Under the pieces are notes generated by a model that saw only the letters and a program-made list of their open reading frames with translations, was not told where the DNA came from and searched no databases. Shown piece by piece: positions 16,368-26,579 of a stretch of DNA of 64,000 bases (the stretch's first letter is position 1; each line of letters starts with the position of its first letter). The DNA is taken from contig BOXR01000002.1 in assembly GCA_019651095.1 (NCBI GenBank), forward strand, positions 1 through 64,000, in the 5' to 3' direction. Origin of the DNA: Ectothiorhodospiraceae bacterium (GTDB lineage Bacteria; Pseudomonadota; Gammaproteobacteria; GCA-002705445; GCA-002716945). The position numbers and the translations under genes were made by a program.

Positions 16368-17105
16368 ATGTCATTCGTAACAATATTGTATGCAGCGTTG
16401 TTCTACTTCGCTGCAACGATATTATTTGTAGGTTTAGCATACCGAGTTTATGAATATGCTAAGATACCAGCACCACTAAAAATACCAACACCACCAGCTC
16501 CAATGACTCAGAGAGGTGTTGCTATCCGAATTTTTAGAGAGGTGGTTTTTTTCGAAAGTCTTTTTTCTGCGACAAAATGGACATGGCTTTTCAGTTGGAT
16601 ATTTCATCTAGCGCTTTTACTTGCGGCCTTAAGACACCTTAAATATTTTACTGATCCTGTTTGGTTTTGGGTCTCTTCTGAACTTGTCCAGGTTGCTGGC
16701 CATTATGCAGCATACCTTATGCTCGCTGGCTTGCTTGGATTATTTGCAAGGCGGGTATTTGTAGATAGAGTGAGATATATTTCATCACCATCAGATTATT
16801 TGATACTTGTCCTTATCATTGCAATTGCTGGCTCTGGTTTAATGATGAAGTGGTTTCCCTCTGATATTCTTGCCATAAAGTTATTTTTTGTTGGGTTATT
16901 AACTTTTAATTTTTCAGAGCTTCCATCTGATGCTGTACTATTAATTCATTTATCTCTAGTTATTGCATTAATGATAATTTTTCCTTACAGTAAGCTTTTA
17001 CATGCACCTGGTTTATTTTTTAGCCCTACAAGGAATCAGGTTGATAATGCAAGGAGCAAAAGACATGTAGCTGACTGGGCTAAAAGAATGGAGTCTACAA
17101 AATAA
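16368..17105 (+). CDS. dsrM: DsrM, diheme b-type membrane subunit of DsrMKJOP
   Basis: The 245-residue protein has about five to six hydrophobic membrane segments and NarI-like organisation, with His residues in FHLALLLAALRHL and VAGHYAAYLMLAG as heme b ligand candidates. DsrM exchanges electrons with the quinone pool. The GGGAAAGG ribosome site at about 16357 supports the ATG. It ends 1 bp before dsrK. Confidence 0.93.
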   Translation: MSFVTILYAALFYFAATILFVGLAYRVYEYAKIPAPLKIPTPPAPMTQRGVAIRIFREVVFFESLFSATKWTWLFSWIFHLALLLAALRHLKYFTDPVWFWVSSELVQVAGHYAAYLMLAGLLGLFARRVFVDRVRYISSPSDYLILVLIIAIAGSGLMMKWFPSDILAIKLFFVGLLTFNFSELPSDAVLLIHLSLVIALMIIFPYSKLLHAPGLFFSPTRNQVDNARSKRHVADWAKRMESTK

Positions 17106-17106
17106 C

Positions 17107-18603
17107 ATGGCTAGTAAGTTCGAAACACCTGAAGTAAGAAAGTTTCCAGTCATACCGAAACTAGAGAATAGTGCGACATCACATTTATCTCCTTTTAAAT
17201 CAAAAGAAGAATTTCAATCAAGCTTAGGCTATCCTGGGGAACTTGTTGAAAATTGGCAGGAAAAAGCCATCGACAAAATGGGTGACCTTTTAGGTAAGTA
17301 TCGCTCTCTTCGTGTCTACCTTGATTCATGTATTCAATGCGGCGCTTGCACAGACAAGTGCCATTACTATCAAGGCACAAAAGATCCGAACAATATGCCG
17401 GTGGGCAGACAAAATCTGATGAGAGGCGTTTACCGTAGATACTTTACTTTACCCGGAAAATACTTTCCAAAACTAGTCGGCGCCACAGATTTAACAAAAG
17501 AAGTATTAGATGACTGGTACTCTTACTATCATCAATGTTCTCAATGCAGAAGATGCGCTGTTTTTTGCCCTATAGGCATTGATACTGCAGAAATATCTAT
17601 GGCTGCTAGAGAAGTCATGGACTCAATAGGAGTAGGTCAGAAATATTGTAATGAGATAATAGGCAAAGTACACAAAATCGGAAATAACCTAGGGCTACCA
17701 GAGCCAGCATTGGCAGATACACTAGAAGGCCTAGAAGAAGATGTATTAGATGATACTGAAGTTGATGTAAAGTTTCCACTAGACGTAAAAGACTCTGAGG
17801 TACTCCTGGTTACACCATCTGCAGATTTTTTCGCAGAGCCACATGTTGATGGTCTCATTGGGTATGCTAAGGTCTTTCATCAAGCAGGAATAAGCTGGAC
17901 ACTAAGTTCACATGCTAGTGAAGCTGCAAACTTTGGTATGTTTATAGGTAGCTATGACAACATGAAAAAGTTAGCAATGCGCATTAGAGAAGCTGCCCTG
18001 GAACTCAATGTCAAAAGGATTGTTTTTGGTGAATGTGGACACGCTTGGAGGGTAGCTTATAGTTTTTTAAATACTCTCGCAGGACCATTTGACTTTTTAG
18101 ATCCAAGATATCCTGTTCCACAACATATTTGCGAGATTACTAATGGTCTGATAGATCAAAATGTTCTTCATTTCGATAAGTCTGCTAATGATGATATGAC
18201 GCTCACCTATCATGATTCATGCAACGTAGCTAGAGCATCGAGCATGGGTGGAATCATGGGAGGTCAATTTACAATTCCTAGAAAAATTATCCAGACTGTC
18301 GCTAATAATTTTTATGACATGGATGATGAAACTATCAGAGAAAAAACATACTGCTGCGGAGGCGGTGGAGGCTTACTGACAGACGATTTGATGGAATTGC
18401 GAGTAAAAGGAGCATTGCCAAGGATGGAGGCACTAAAACACCTCATCGAAGAGAAAGGAGTCACGCATATGGCTGCTATTTGTGCTATTTGCAAGAGTCA
18501 ATTTAGTAAGGTCTTCCAGTATTATGACCTTGAATTAGACCAAATTGTGAGCTTACATCAGCTTGTCAGTAATGCGCTAATAATGAATAAAAAAGAGGTT
18601 TAG
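17107..18603 (+). CDS. dsrK: DsrK, HdrD-like iron-sulfur subunit of DsrMKJOP
   Basis: The 498-residue protein has two ferredoxin-type clusters (CIQCGACTDKCHYY and CSQCRRCAVFCPIG) in the N-terminal third. A C-terminal CCG-type domain has YHDSCNVARAS, YCCGGGGGLL and CAICKSQF for the non-cubane cluster seen in HdrD/DsrK. It is the catalytic cytoplasmic subunit thought to act on DsrC disulfide or trisulfide. No frameshift. Confidence 0.95.
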   Translation: MASKFETPEVRKFPVIPKLENSATSHLSPFKSKEEFQSSLGYPGELVENWQEKAIDKMGDLLGKYRSLRVYLDSCIQCGACTDKCHYYQGTKDPNNMPVGRQNLMRGVYRRYFTLPGKYFPKLVGATDLTKEVLDDWYSYYHQCSQCRRCAVFCPIGIDTAEISMAAREVMDSIGVGQKYCNEIIGKVHKIGNNLGLPEPALADTLEGLEEDVLDDTEVDVKFPLDVKDSEVLLVTPSADFFAEPHVDGLIGYAKVFHQAGISWTLSSHASEAANFGMFIGSYDNMKKLAMRIREAALELNVKRIVFGECGHAWRVAYSFLNTLAGPFDFLDPRYPVPQHICEITNGLIDQNVLHFDKSANDDMTLTYHDSCNVARASSMGGIMGGQFTIPRKIIQTVANNFYDMDDETIREKTYCCGGGGGLLTDDLMELRVKGALPRMEALKHLIEEKGVTHMAAICAICKSQFSKVFQYYDLELDQIVSLHQLVSNALIMNKKEV

Positions 18604-18627
18604 CCCAAAAATTCTTATGCTATACTG

Positions 18628-18656
18628 CTTAAATTAGTGTATTAGAAAAGTATAAT
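18628..18656 (+). promoter_or_regulatory. Candidate internal promoter ahead of dsrL
   Basis: In the 77-bp dsrK-dsrL gap, the largest inside the cluster, CTTAAA (18628-18633), a 17-bp spacer and a perfect TATAAT (18651-18656) fit a sigma-70 promoter. The -35 box is weak. Confidence 0.35.
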
Positions 18657-18680
18657 AAACTTATATAAAATGTTGAATTA

Positions 18681-20655
18681 ATGACTAAGATAGAAAAGAC
18701 AATAAACTTAATGAAAGAGGAGAATACCTACAGAAGGTATAATGAGGGTGATCATAAATATGATGACTTCTCTGAGGCTATCTTTGAACAAGACCACTCT
18801 CACAAGTGTCCTACCTATGTTCATAAAACACCTCCTTGCCAAGGAAGTTGCCCATCTGGTGAAGACATTCGTGGATGGTTACAAATTGTAAGAGGAATTG
18901 AACAGCCACCTGAAGATATGTCTATGTCAGAATACGCATTTAGAAGATCTACATCTGCTAACCCATTTCCGTCACAAATGGGCAGAGTTTGTCCAGCACC
19001 GTGTCAAAGTGGGTGCAATAGAAACGAAGTTGATGACTATGTTGGAATTAATGCTGTTGAGCAATTTATAGGTGATAAGGCCATAAAAGAGGGTTATACA
19101 TTTGATCCTGCGCCAAAGTTACAAAAAGAGAGAGTAGCGATTATTGGTGGTGGACCAGCAGGATTGTCTGCAGCATACCAGTTGAGAAAGATGGGATATG
19201 CATCAACTATCTTTGAAGAGAGGAAAGAACTTGGTGGAATGATGCGCTATGGTATACCCGGCTATAGAACACCTAGAGATCTTTTAGATAAAGAAATTGA
19301 GAGAATTATTAACCTAGGTGACATTGAATTAGTTCTTGGAAAAAGAGTTGGTAAAGATGTAAAGCTCGAAGACGTTGAGAAATCACATGATGCAGTTTTA
19401 TGGACTATCGGATGTTGGAACGGCAAAGCAATACCTGTAGATGGCGGAGATGCAACTAATTGTATTACTGGCGTGGATTTCTTAGAGGCTTTTTGTGACG
19501 GCAGACTTAAAGTTGGATCAAAAAAAGTTATATGTGTAGGTGGTGGTGATACATCAATAGATGTTGTTTCTGTTGCAAGAAGACTTGGACACATATCCAA
19601 AATGAACGAGCAAGATACACCTGAAAATATAGTCCATGGATACGTAGCTCAAGATGTATCTGAATCAGCTGCTAAAGAGGGCGCTGAAGTCACATTAACA
19701 TCTTTGTTTAAAAAAGAAGAGATGACTGCTGCCGAGCAAGAAGTCAATGATGCAATGCACGAAGGCGTAAATATCTTAAATGGTGTAATGCCAGTTAAGA
19801 TTGAAAAAAATGATGATAACAGAGCTGTTGCAATGATTGTTGCAGACTGTACTTTTGATGAAAAAAATATACCTGTGCCAGTTGAGGGTACCGAACGAAG
19901 AATTGAGGCAGATCTTATAGTCGCTGCGATAGGCCAAGCACCTGACATCGAAGGCATCGATGAACTTGGAAATGAGAGAGGTTTCTTTGAAGTTGATGAC
20001 TATTACAGACACAAGACAAAGGAAGGTCATTTTGTTGCTGGTGACATAATAAGACCACATCTTCTGACAACTGCTATTGGTCAAGGATCAATTGTCTCAC
20101 AAACAATTAAAAGTTACTTTGAAAATAAAGATTTTAAAAGACGTCCAAAAGTAGATGTCCATCACTTCAATCTTCTTGATAAGCTTAGAGAGACTGATCT
20201 AGCCCCTGAGCCTTATACTGCTCCTATAGACCCTGATTTATACCGTGGATCTGATAAAAGTAAAAATGTACTTCATAACTATGAAGACAGATCTGCTCAA
20301 GAAATCATTCCGTCAACTGAGTTATTCCTTGGTCACTTCAAGCATGAAGATCGTCTAAAAAGAGGAGAAGGACGTACCATCAGGAGATGAGGTAATTGAT
20401 AACTACAAGGATCGAATTATTGGATTAACAGAAGAACAAGCGATTGCTGAAGCGTCAAGATGTATGAGTTGTGGCATGTGCTTTGAATGCGACAACTGTG
20501 TAATATATTGCCCTCAAGATGCCGTATTTAGGGTTAAAAAAGATGAGGCTACACTCGGTAGATATGTAGATACTGATTACAACAAATGTATTGGATGCCA
20601 TATTTGCGCTGATGTCTGCCCAACTGGATATATAAAAATGGGGCTTGGCGAATAG
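18681..20655 (+). CDS. dsrL: DsrL, NAD(P)H:acceptor iron-sulfur flavoprotein, one frameshift
   Basis: DsrL resembles the small subunit of glutamate synthase: an N-terminal [4Fe-4S]-binding helical domain (CPTYVHKTPPCQGSCPSGEDIRG, MGRVCPAPCQSGCNR), then FAD (IIGGGPAGLSAA) and NAD(P)H (VGGGDTSIDV) Rossmann domains. A C-terminal ferredoxin follows (CMSCGMCFECDNCVIYCPQ, CIGCHICADVCPTG). The frame breaks once near 20360-20370, where an extra base turns DRLKRE into DRLKRGEG; the ferredoxin then continues in the next frame. The joined length of about 658 residues matches Allochromatium DsrL. It is essential for sulfur oxidation there and transfers electrons from DsrAB to NAD+. Confidence 0.95.
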
Positions 20656-20680
20656 TTCATCGCATTTTACTCAGGGGAAA

Positions 20681-21136
20681 ATGTTGAGACTACTTATAAT
20701 ATCATCACTGATATTTGTGTGCATGGCTTACTTGCAACCAAGTCATGCTCATGATGGAAATCCACACATATCCCCAGGCAAATCTAAAGCTGATTCACAA
20801 GAAGCATGTGTAGAACCTACAGATATTATGAGAAAAGAGCATTATCTCTTTCTACTCCATCAAAGGGACGAGACTGTCATCAATGGTATAAGAACAAAAA
20901 ATCATAGTTTAGCTAATTGTATTGACTGCCATGTTTCATATGATGAAAAAGGTAAAGCTATTCCTATTAATGCGGAAGGTCAATTCTGTCAAGATTGTCA
21001 TGTAAAAACAGCAACTAATATAACTTGTTTTTCATGCCACGCAGCAGAACCTCGATATCCAAACCATGAAAAAACAATTAGCAAGGATGAACTTAAAGAA
21101 ATCAGTAAGATAGCCAAAAGGATTAAAGATGAATAA
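20681..21136 (+). CDS. dsrJ: DsrJ, periplasmic triheme cytochrome c of DsrMKJOP
   Basis: The start is taken at ATG 20681 (MLRLLIISSL) because AGGGGAA lies 8 bp upstream; an in-frame TTG at 20645 would overlap dsrL. The 151-residue protein has an N-terminal signal or anchor segment ending near HAHDG. It has three heme-binding motifs, CIDCH, CQDCH and CFSCH. DsrJ faces the periplasm in the DsrMKJOP complex. Confidence 0.94.
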   Translation: MLRLLIISSLIFVCMAYLQPSHAHDGNPHISPGKSKADSQEACVEPTDIMRKEHYLFLLHQRDETVINGIRTKNHSLANCIDCHVSYDEKGKAIPINAEGQFCQDCHVKTATNITCFSCHAAEPRYPNHEKTISKDELKEISKIAKRIKDE

Positions 21137-21857
21137 CAGAAGACATTTTCTTGTAAAATCTGCGAGTGCATTGACAATGACATTCATCGTTCCATCTTTA
21201 TTATCTTCTAATGCTCAAGCAAAAAAACCACTTGATCAAAAAGTTACAGATAAAAAAAGCTGGGGTATGCATATTGATGTTGATAAATGTGCTGATGGCT
21301 GCACGGCATGTGTCGATGCTTGTAATGAGGAAAATGGACTTACCGGATTTGGCAGACCTGAAACAGATTCGCAATGGATTAGAAAAATTAAAATCAAAGA
21401 CAAGACTACTGAAAAAATAACTACAATGCCTATGCTATGTCAGCATTGTGAAAATCCACCATGTTGTGATGTTTGTCCCACTGGAGCTTCTTTTAAAAGA
21501 GTTGACGGAATTGTAATGGTAAATCAGCACACTTGCATAGGCTGTAGATATTGCATGATGGCATGTCCATTCAAAGCAAGATCTTTTGTTCACGAAACAT
21601 TAACTACACAGAACACTAATGCTCCGCGCGGAAAGGGTTGTGTTGAGAGCTGCAATCTATGCGTTAACAAGATTGATCATGGTTCAGATACTACTGCATG
21701 TGAAGATGCCTGCATTAAATCTGGCCACAATGCGATAACATTTGGTGACTTGAAAGATAGTAATAGTAAAGTCAGGTTAGCAATTGATTCGAATAGTCCA
21801 AGAAGATTGAGAGATGACTTAAATTTAAAACAAAAAGTTTTCTATTCCAACATATGA
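21129..21857 (+). CDS. dsrO: DsrO, periplasmic Tat-exported ferredoxin-like subunit
   Basis: The N-terminus MNNRRHFLVKSASALTMTF is a twin-arginine signal peptide. Four cubane clusters are suggested by the Cys groups CADGCTACVDAC, CQHCENPPCCDVCPTGA, CIGCRYCMMACPF and CNLCVNKID. It belongs to the NrfC/DmsB-like family and links DsrJ to DsrP. It overlaps dsrJ by 8 bp and dsrP by 4 bp. The frame is intact. Confidence 0.95.
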   Translation: MNNRRHFLVKSASALTMTFIVPSLLSSNAQAKKPLDQKVTDKKSWGMHIDVDKCADGCTACVDACNEENGLTGFGRPETDSQWIRKIKIKDKTTEKITTMPMLCQHCENPPCCDVCPTGASFKRVDGIVMVNQHTCIGCRYCMMACPFKARSFVHETLTTQNTNAPRGKGCVESCNLCVNKIDHGSDTTACEDACIKSGHNAITFGDLKDSNSKVRLAIDSNSPRRLRDDLNLKQKVFYSNI

Positions 21858-23024
21858 GCGACTACACACTACATAAACTAAAAACTCCAAAGACTACTCT
21901 ACTGGGGAATTTTTTTATTTCTAGGTTTTCTAATACTTTTGGTCTTGCATCATCTGCATATATGGAGCATGAAGGTCATTACGTTACAGGAATGAATAAT
22001 CAAATTGTGTGGGGCTTACCACATATTTTTGCAGTAACTCTGATCGTCATCGCATCTGGTGTTTTAAATATCGCCTCTATGTCATCGGCATTTAATAAAA
22101 AACTTTACAAACCACTTGCTCCATTATCAGCACTTTTTGCAATAGCTTTTTTGATTGCAGGACTGATCATACTTGTCCTAGATCTAGGTAGGCCAGATCG
22201 ACTTATTGTTGCTATGACAACATACAACTTTAAATCAATTTTTGCATGGAATATTTTTTATATTCAGGCTTCTTTGTAATATTGGCTGTATATATAGGTC
22301 AATGTTAGACTTTAATGTAAATAGATTTTCATCACTAGTCGGCAAAATTGCATTTGGTTGGAGAATAATTCTTACTACTGGTACAGGGTCAATATTTGGA
22401 TTTCTGGTAGCAAGAGAGGCATATTCGACAGCAGTTCTTGCACCTCTATTTATTGTGATGTCTCTATTGTATGGGACCGCAGTTTTCTATTTATTACTTC
22501 GTGTCATTTCTAGGTTACAGTCGATTGACATTCCAGATGAAATAACAAAAAATATCAGACGTTTGATGATAATATTTCTATTAGCTAATATTTACTTTTT
22601 GATTTTATATCATATAACTAATCTTTATATCTCTAAACAAATAGCCGTAGAGTCTTTCATATTATTAAACGGCGGAGGCTACACTACTATGTTTTGGTTA
22701 GGACAAGTGGGACTGGGACTAGTTATTCCTCTCCTTTATGAAATGACGAATGACGAGGGAAGAAGCTTCGGGCTTACTATAACTCGCTTATGGTACTAGT
22801 CGGGGGTTTTTTTGCAGTTGCCGTCATCATTATAGGAGGACAAGCTTTCCCATTGAATATATTTCGACCATATCATCTTAGAGTCATCTTTTTACGATAA
22901 CGTAATACATTCATATACACCCTCTATTTTTGAGTTTGGTTTAGGAGTTGGTGGAACATCGCTTGCTTTAATAATTATACTTATCCTAATTACTAATTTA
23001 AAATTCATCCCTGTCAAGAAGTAG
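21854..23024 (+). CDS. dsrP: DsrP, NrfD-like membrane subunit, several frameshifts
   Basis: The ATG overlaps the dsrO stop. The N-terminal part (QIVWGLPHIFAVTLIVIASG, LDLGRPDR) and later parts (GWRIILTTGTGSIFGFLVAREAYST, IIGGQAFPLNIFP, SYTPSIFEFGLGVGG) are typical NrfD/DsrP. Indels interrupt the frame near 22255, 22300, 22795 and 22875. The joined gene gives about 390 residues with about ten membrane helices, normal for DsrP, which contacts quinone. The breaks are probably sequence errors, because everything around is conserved and the tail remains recognisable. Confidence 0.9.
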
Positions 23025-23036
23025 AGGATAATCTCT

Positions 23037-24387
23037 ATGGTTCAGTCACTGCTAATATCGTCTACAAAAAAGTCATCTGGCAAGACTATTATTTCTATAG
23101 GCTTATCTGGATTAGCAAATAACTTAGGTTACGATATTCAAACTTTTAAAAAAGGGCCAGACTTTATCGATCCCTCATGGTTAACACTAGCCTCTAGAAG
23201 GCCATGTTATAACTTAGATTTCAATACGATGGGTCAGAGGAAATAAAGAGGATGTAACAGAGAAATCTCATGGCATGGACTTTAGCCTAATTGAGGGTAC
23301 AAAGGGTTTATTTGATGGGATATCGACTGATGGAGGTGATAGCAATGCAGAGTTGGCTGATTTATTGAAATCTAGCGTATTATTAGTTATCGATTGTGAG
23401 GGTATTACAAGAGGCATAGCACCTCTTTTAGAGGGATACAAATCATTTGGGAAAAAACTCAAATTGAATAAAGTTATTTTAAATAATGTATCAACATCTA
23501 GGCACGAGTCTAAATTAGTATCTGCAATATCACGATACACTGATTTTAGAGTACTGGGAGTAATCCCATCAATAAAAAACTTCATCGTTGAGCGTCACTT
23601 AGGCTTAGTTCCAACTTTCCAACACCCTCAAAAAAAGAAGGTCCTATCGTCACTAGTTTCTATTATTAGAAATAATACTGATTATAAAAAACTCTTTCCT
23701 TTGAGATCTAAATCACAAAAAAAAGTCATAAAACCTCGTGTAACAAAGAAAAAAAACTCTCTTGTAGTAGGTGTAGCATCTGACGCTGCCTTTGGTTTTT
23801 ATTATCCTGATGATATAGAGGAAATTGAAAGACAAGGCTGTCGAGTAAAGAAAATTGATTTGATAAGAGAGGCCAGACTTCCAACAATCGATGGATTGTT
23901 TATTGGTGGAGGGTTCCCAGAAACTCAAGCTCAGAAACTTCAACAAAATAATTCTATGAAAAAATCAATCCATAATGCAATAAACCGAGGACTTCCAGTT
24001 TATGCTGAGTGTGGCGGACTAATGTATTTAGCTAACCGCATTAAGTTTGGAAAATCTCTGACTAAAATGTGTAATGTCTTTGATATTGACATTGAAATGA
24101 ATGAAAAACCTATTGGAAGGGGATATACAATTTTGGATACAGATAAACATCCTTGGTCGATGAAGAGTAAGAACATTCATGCACATGAGTTTCATTACTC
24201 ATCAGTTAAATTTAATAAGAAGAGATATAAATATGCTTACAATGTAAAACGAGGTTATGGTATAAATGGTAGAAAGGATGGTCTGATATATAAAAATACT
24301 ATTGCTTCATTTTCGCACCTCAGGTCAACGAGTAAATTTAATTGGGCTAAATATTTTATAAAATTTATAGAGCAAAATAATGGTTAA
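23037..24387 (+). CDS. dsrN: DsrN, siroheme amidase (CobB/CbiA-like), one frameshift
   Basis: The N-terminal ATP-binding domain (LLISSTKKSSGKTIISIGL, KKGPDFIDPSWL) and the C-terminal glutamine amidotransferase domain (IGGGFPETQA, YAECGGLMYL, HAHEFHYS) are those of cobyrinate a,c-diamide synthase. In dsr clusters the protein, DsrN, is held to amidate siroheme for DsrAB. One indel near 23225-23245 breaks the frame between NTMG and the region preceding HGMDFSLIEG. Joined length about 450 residues, normal. It overlaps dsrR by 8 bp. Confidence 0.92.
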
Positions 24388-24736
24388 ACAAATCTTTGAA
24401 ATTAGTGATGATGCGGCGAAACAAATTAATGTGGCTGCAGAGGAATCTGAAAGTTCTAAGTGGCCATTACGAATATCGCTCAATGTTGACTCATCCGGTA
24501 AGTTCAACTATCTCATGGGTTTTGATCAATCTAAAGAGGAAGATCTTCAACTGAAGATAAACGGAATAAATATACTGATAGATCCTGAATCTATGGCAAA
24601 TCTTAAAAATACTAAACTTGACTATGTTGCTATAGACGGTTCAGATAAACAATTCATTTTCATTAATCCGAATGATCCAGAGTATAAGAAGCCAGATGAA
24701 TCATTGGACTCAAACACGACACATGATTTTAATTAG
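24380..24736 (+). CDS. dsrR: DsrR, IscA-like protein without iron-sulfur cysteines
   Basis: The 118-residue A-type-carrier-like protein (FEISDDAAKQINVAAEES, LMGFDQSKEEDL, INGINILIDPES) has no Cys, unlike IscA, which needs three. This is the known property of DsrR, reported to help dsr expression or maturation rather than cluster assembly. It is the last gene of the dsr operon and converges with ispH with a 4-bp overlap of stops. dsrS does not follow. Confidence 0.88.
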   Translation: MVKQIFEISDDAAKQINVAAEESESSKWPLRISLNVDSSGKFNYLMGFDQSKEEDLQLKINGINILIDPESMANLKNTKLDYVAIDGSDKQFIFINPNDPEYKKPDESLDSNTTHDFN

Positions 24737-25689
24737 CTATTAGGTGTTCTTAATTCTCTTGGAATAGAGAAAGTTATATTCTCACTTTTAAAAGATAGAT
24801 TCTTATCAGACATCCTCGCACCTTTGCTTAGTAGAAATTTTACTAGAGAGGCAACAGTGTCCTCAGGTGCTGAGGCACCAGCAGTGATGCCTATGATCTT
24901 ATCACCGCTCAAATCATCAATATTAATTTGGTTTATATCGTCTATCAAATAAGACTTAATTCCATATTGAACCCCTATCTCTCTCAAGCGCTGAGAATTT
25001 GAGCTATTTTGTGAACCGACAACTATTAATGAATCGCAAAACTCTAAAATTTTTTTGACAGCTTCTTGTCTATTTTGTGTTGCGTAACAAATATCATCTT
25101 TCCTAGGGCCGATAATATTTGGAAATTTATTTTTTAGGCAACTCACAATACTTTTTGTATCATCAACTGATAAAGTTGTCTGAGTCACATACGCGATATT
25201 TTTATTTTCAATTTTTAATTTCTCTATGTCATCATTTGTTTCGACAAGGTGAATTTTACCTTTCTCAGATATATATTGACCCATTGTTCCCTCTACTTCT
25301 GGGTGACCACTATGTCCAACTAGAACAACATCAATATTTTGTGATGCAAATTTATGTATTTCAAAATGAACTTTAGTTACGAGTGGACATGTTGCATCAA
25401 AGACTTTAAGTCTTTTTTTTATCGCTAATTCTGATATTTCCTTAGATACACCATGAGCACTATAAATTAATATAGACTGATCCGGGACAGTCTCTAGAGA
25501 TTCAACAAAAACAACCCCCTTTTTTACAAGCTGTTCTATTACATGTTTATTATGAACAACCTCATGCTTAACAAAGATAGTTTCATCAAAAATTTCTACA
25601 GCACGGTTGACTATTTCTATTGCTCTTTCTACACCTGCACAGAAGCCTCTAGGTTCTGTTAATAATATTTCCGAATTTTTAAGTATCAT
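24733..25689 (-). CDS. ispH: 4-hydroxy-3-methylbut-2-enyl diphosphate reductase
   Basis: The 318-residue enzyme of the MEP isoprenoid pathway has the conserved cluster Cys in EPRGFCAGVERAI, FDATCPLVTKVH and DICYATQNRQ, and the substrate-binding His in KHEVVHNKHV and VLVGHSGHPEVEG. It makes IPP and DMAPP. It overlaps fkpB by 11 bp at the end of the minus-strand operon murJ-ribF-ileS-lspA-fkpB-ispH. Confidence 0.96.
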   Translation of the reverse strand: MILKNSEILLTEPRGFCAGVERAIEIVNRAVEIFDETIFVKHEVVHNKHVIEQLVKKGVVFVESLETVPDQSILIYSAHGVSKEISELAIKKRLKVFDATCPLVTKVHFEIHKFASQNIDVVLVGHSGHPEVEGTMGQYISEKGKIHLVETNDDIEKLKIENKNIAYVTQTTLSVDDTKSIVSCLKNKFPNIIGPRKDDICYATQNRQEAVKKILEFCDSLIVVGSQNSSNSQRLREIGVQYGIKSYLIDDINQINIDDLSGDKIIGITAGASAPEDTVASLVKFLLSKGARMSDKNLSFKSENITFSIPRELRTPNS

Positions 25690-26110
25690 TATCTACGTCC
25701 AAAATTTCTACTTCAAATACCACTTCTTTATTACTCAAGGGGTGATTCAAATCAACTACTACTTTATCATCTATTCTATTTAATATAGTAATAAAATATG
25801 ATTTATCATTCTCTGTAGTTTCAATGATATCACCTGGCTTTGGATCTTTGTAATTTGCAAATGCGCTAAGGCTCATGGTTTTGACTTTAGACTCATCATA
25901 TACACCAAATATATTTTTTGATGAAAATGAATATTCTTTTTTATCTTCTGCCTTTAGTCCATATAGCGCACTCTCAATGATTTGGGGAAGACTTGATTGT
26001 CCAATTTTAAGCTTAATTGGACTACCTCCAAATGTACTCTCAAAAACTTGACCATTACCCTTTAACGAATAATGCAACAGAACATTACTATTATATTTGA
26101 TTACTGCCAC
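25679..26110 (-). CDS. fkpB: FKBP-type peptidyl-prolyl isomerase (SlpA/FkpB)
   Basis: The 143-residue protein, starting from a GTG at 26110, has the SlyD/FkpB core (VLLHYSLKGNGQVFESTF, NHPLSNKEVVFEVEILDV). It lies between lspA and ispH, as in many gammaproteobacteria. The 20-bp overlap with lspA supports the start. It helps protein folding. Confidence 0.9.
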   Translation of the reverse strand: MAVIKYNSNVLLHYSLKGNGQVFESTFGGSPIKLKIGQSSLPQIIESALYGLKAEDKKEYSFSSKNIFGVYDESKVKTMSLSAFANYKDPKPGDIIETTENDKSYFITILNRIDDKVVVDLNHPLSNKEVVFEVEILDVDNDT

Positions 26111-26579
26111 GAGGTATTCCTACGAGATGAAAAATTATAAATATTGCACCAATACTTATTGAGAGGTCTGCAATGTTAAAAACTGCAGGGAAGTAAATGT
26201 TCTCATAGTGAAGTATTATAAAATCTGTTACAGACCCGTTATCAAACCTATCTATAAAATTAGCTACTCCTCCCCCCAATACTAATGATAAGCCAAGAAT
26301 GTAATTTATTGACGATCTTAAATTTTTATATAATTCATAAGCCACAAAAATTAAAACAATTAGTATTACAATACTCAACAATAAGCGACCGCCATCTTGT
26401 AAGCCATCAAAAAGACTAAAGGCTATACCATAATTATTAATTGTATGTAACTTGATGAATGAACTTACAATAATAGTGTTATTGTCACCTGAAACAACAA
26501 ACTTGGTATACAAATCCAAGGCTATAATAGAAATAATCAGCAAAAAAATGTACAAGCCTTTTAGCCGAATATTCTGCAT
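26091..26579 (-). CDS. lspA: Lipoprotein signal peptidase
   Basis: The 162-residue protein has four membrane segments. The aspartyl-protease residues lie in GVANFIDRFDNGSVTDFI and FNIADLSISIGA. It cleaves signal peptides from lipid-modified prolipoproteins. It is coupled to ileS (19-bp overlap), the standard arrangement. Confidence 0.95.
   Translation of the reverse strand: MQNIRLKGLYIFLLIISIIALDLYTKFVVSGDNNTIIVSSFIKLHTINNYGIAFSLFDGLQDGGRLLLSIVILIVLIFVAYELYKNLRSSINYILGLSLVLGGGVANFIDRFDNGSVTDFIILHYENIYFPAVFNIADLSISIGAIFIIFHLVGIPRGSNQI

Noticed and set aside
20464-20655. A separate small ferredoxin gene after dsrL
   Set aside because: It is the conserved C-terminal ferredoxin domain of DsrL displaced by one frameshift near 20365; the sequence joins without loss.
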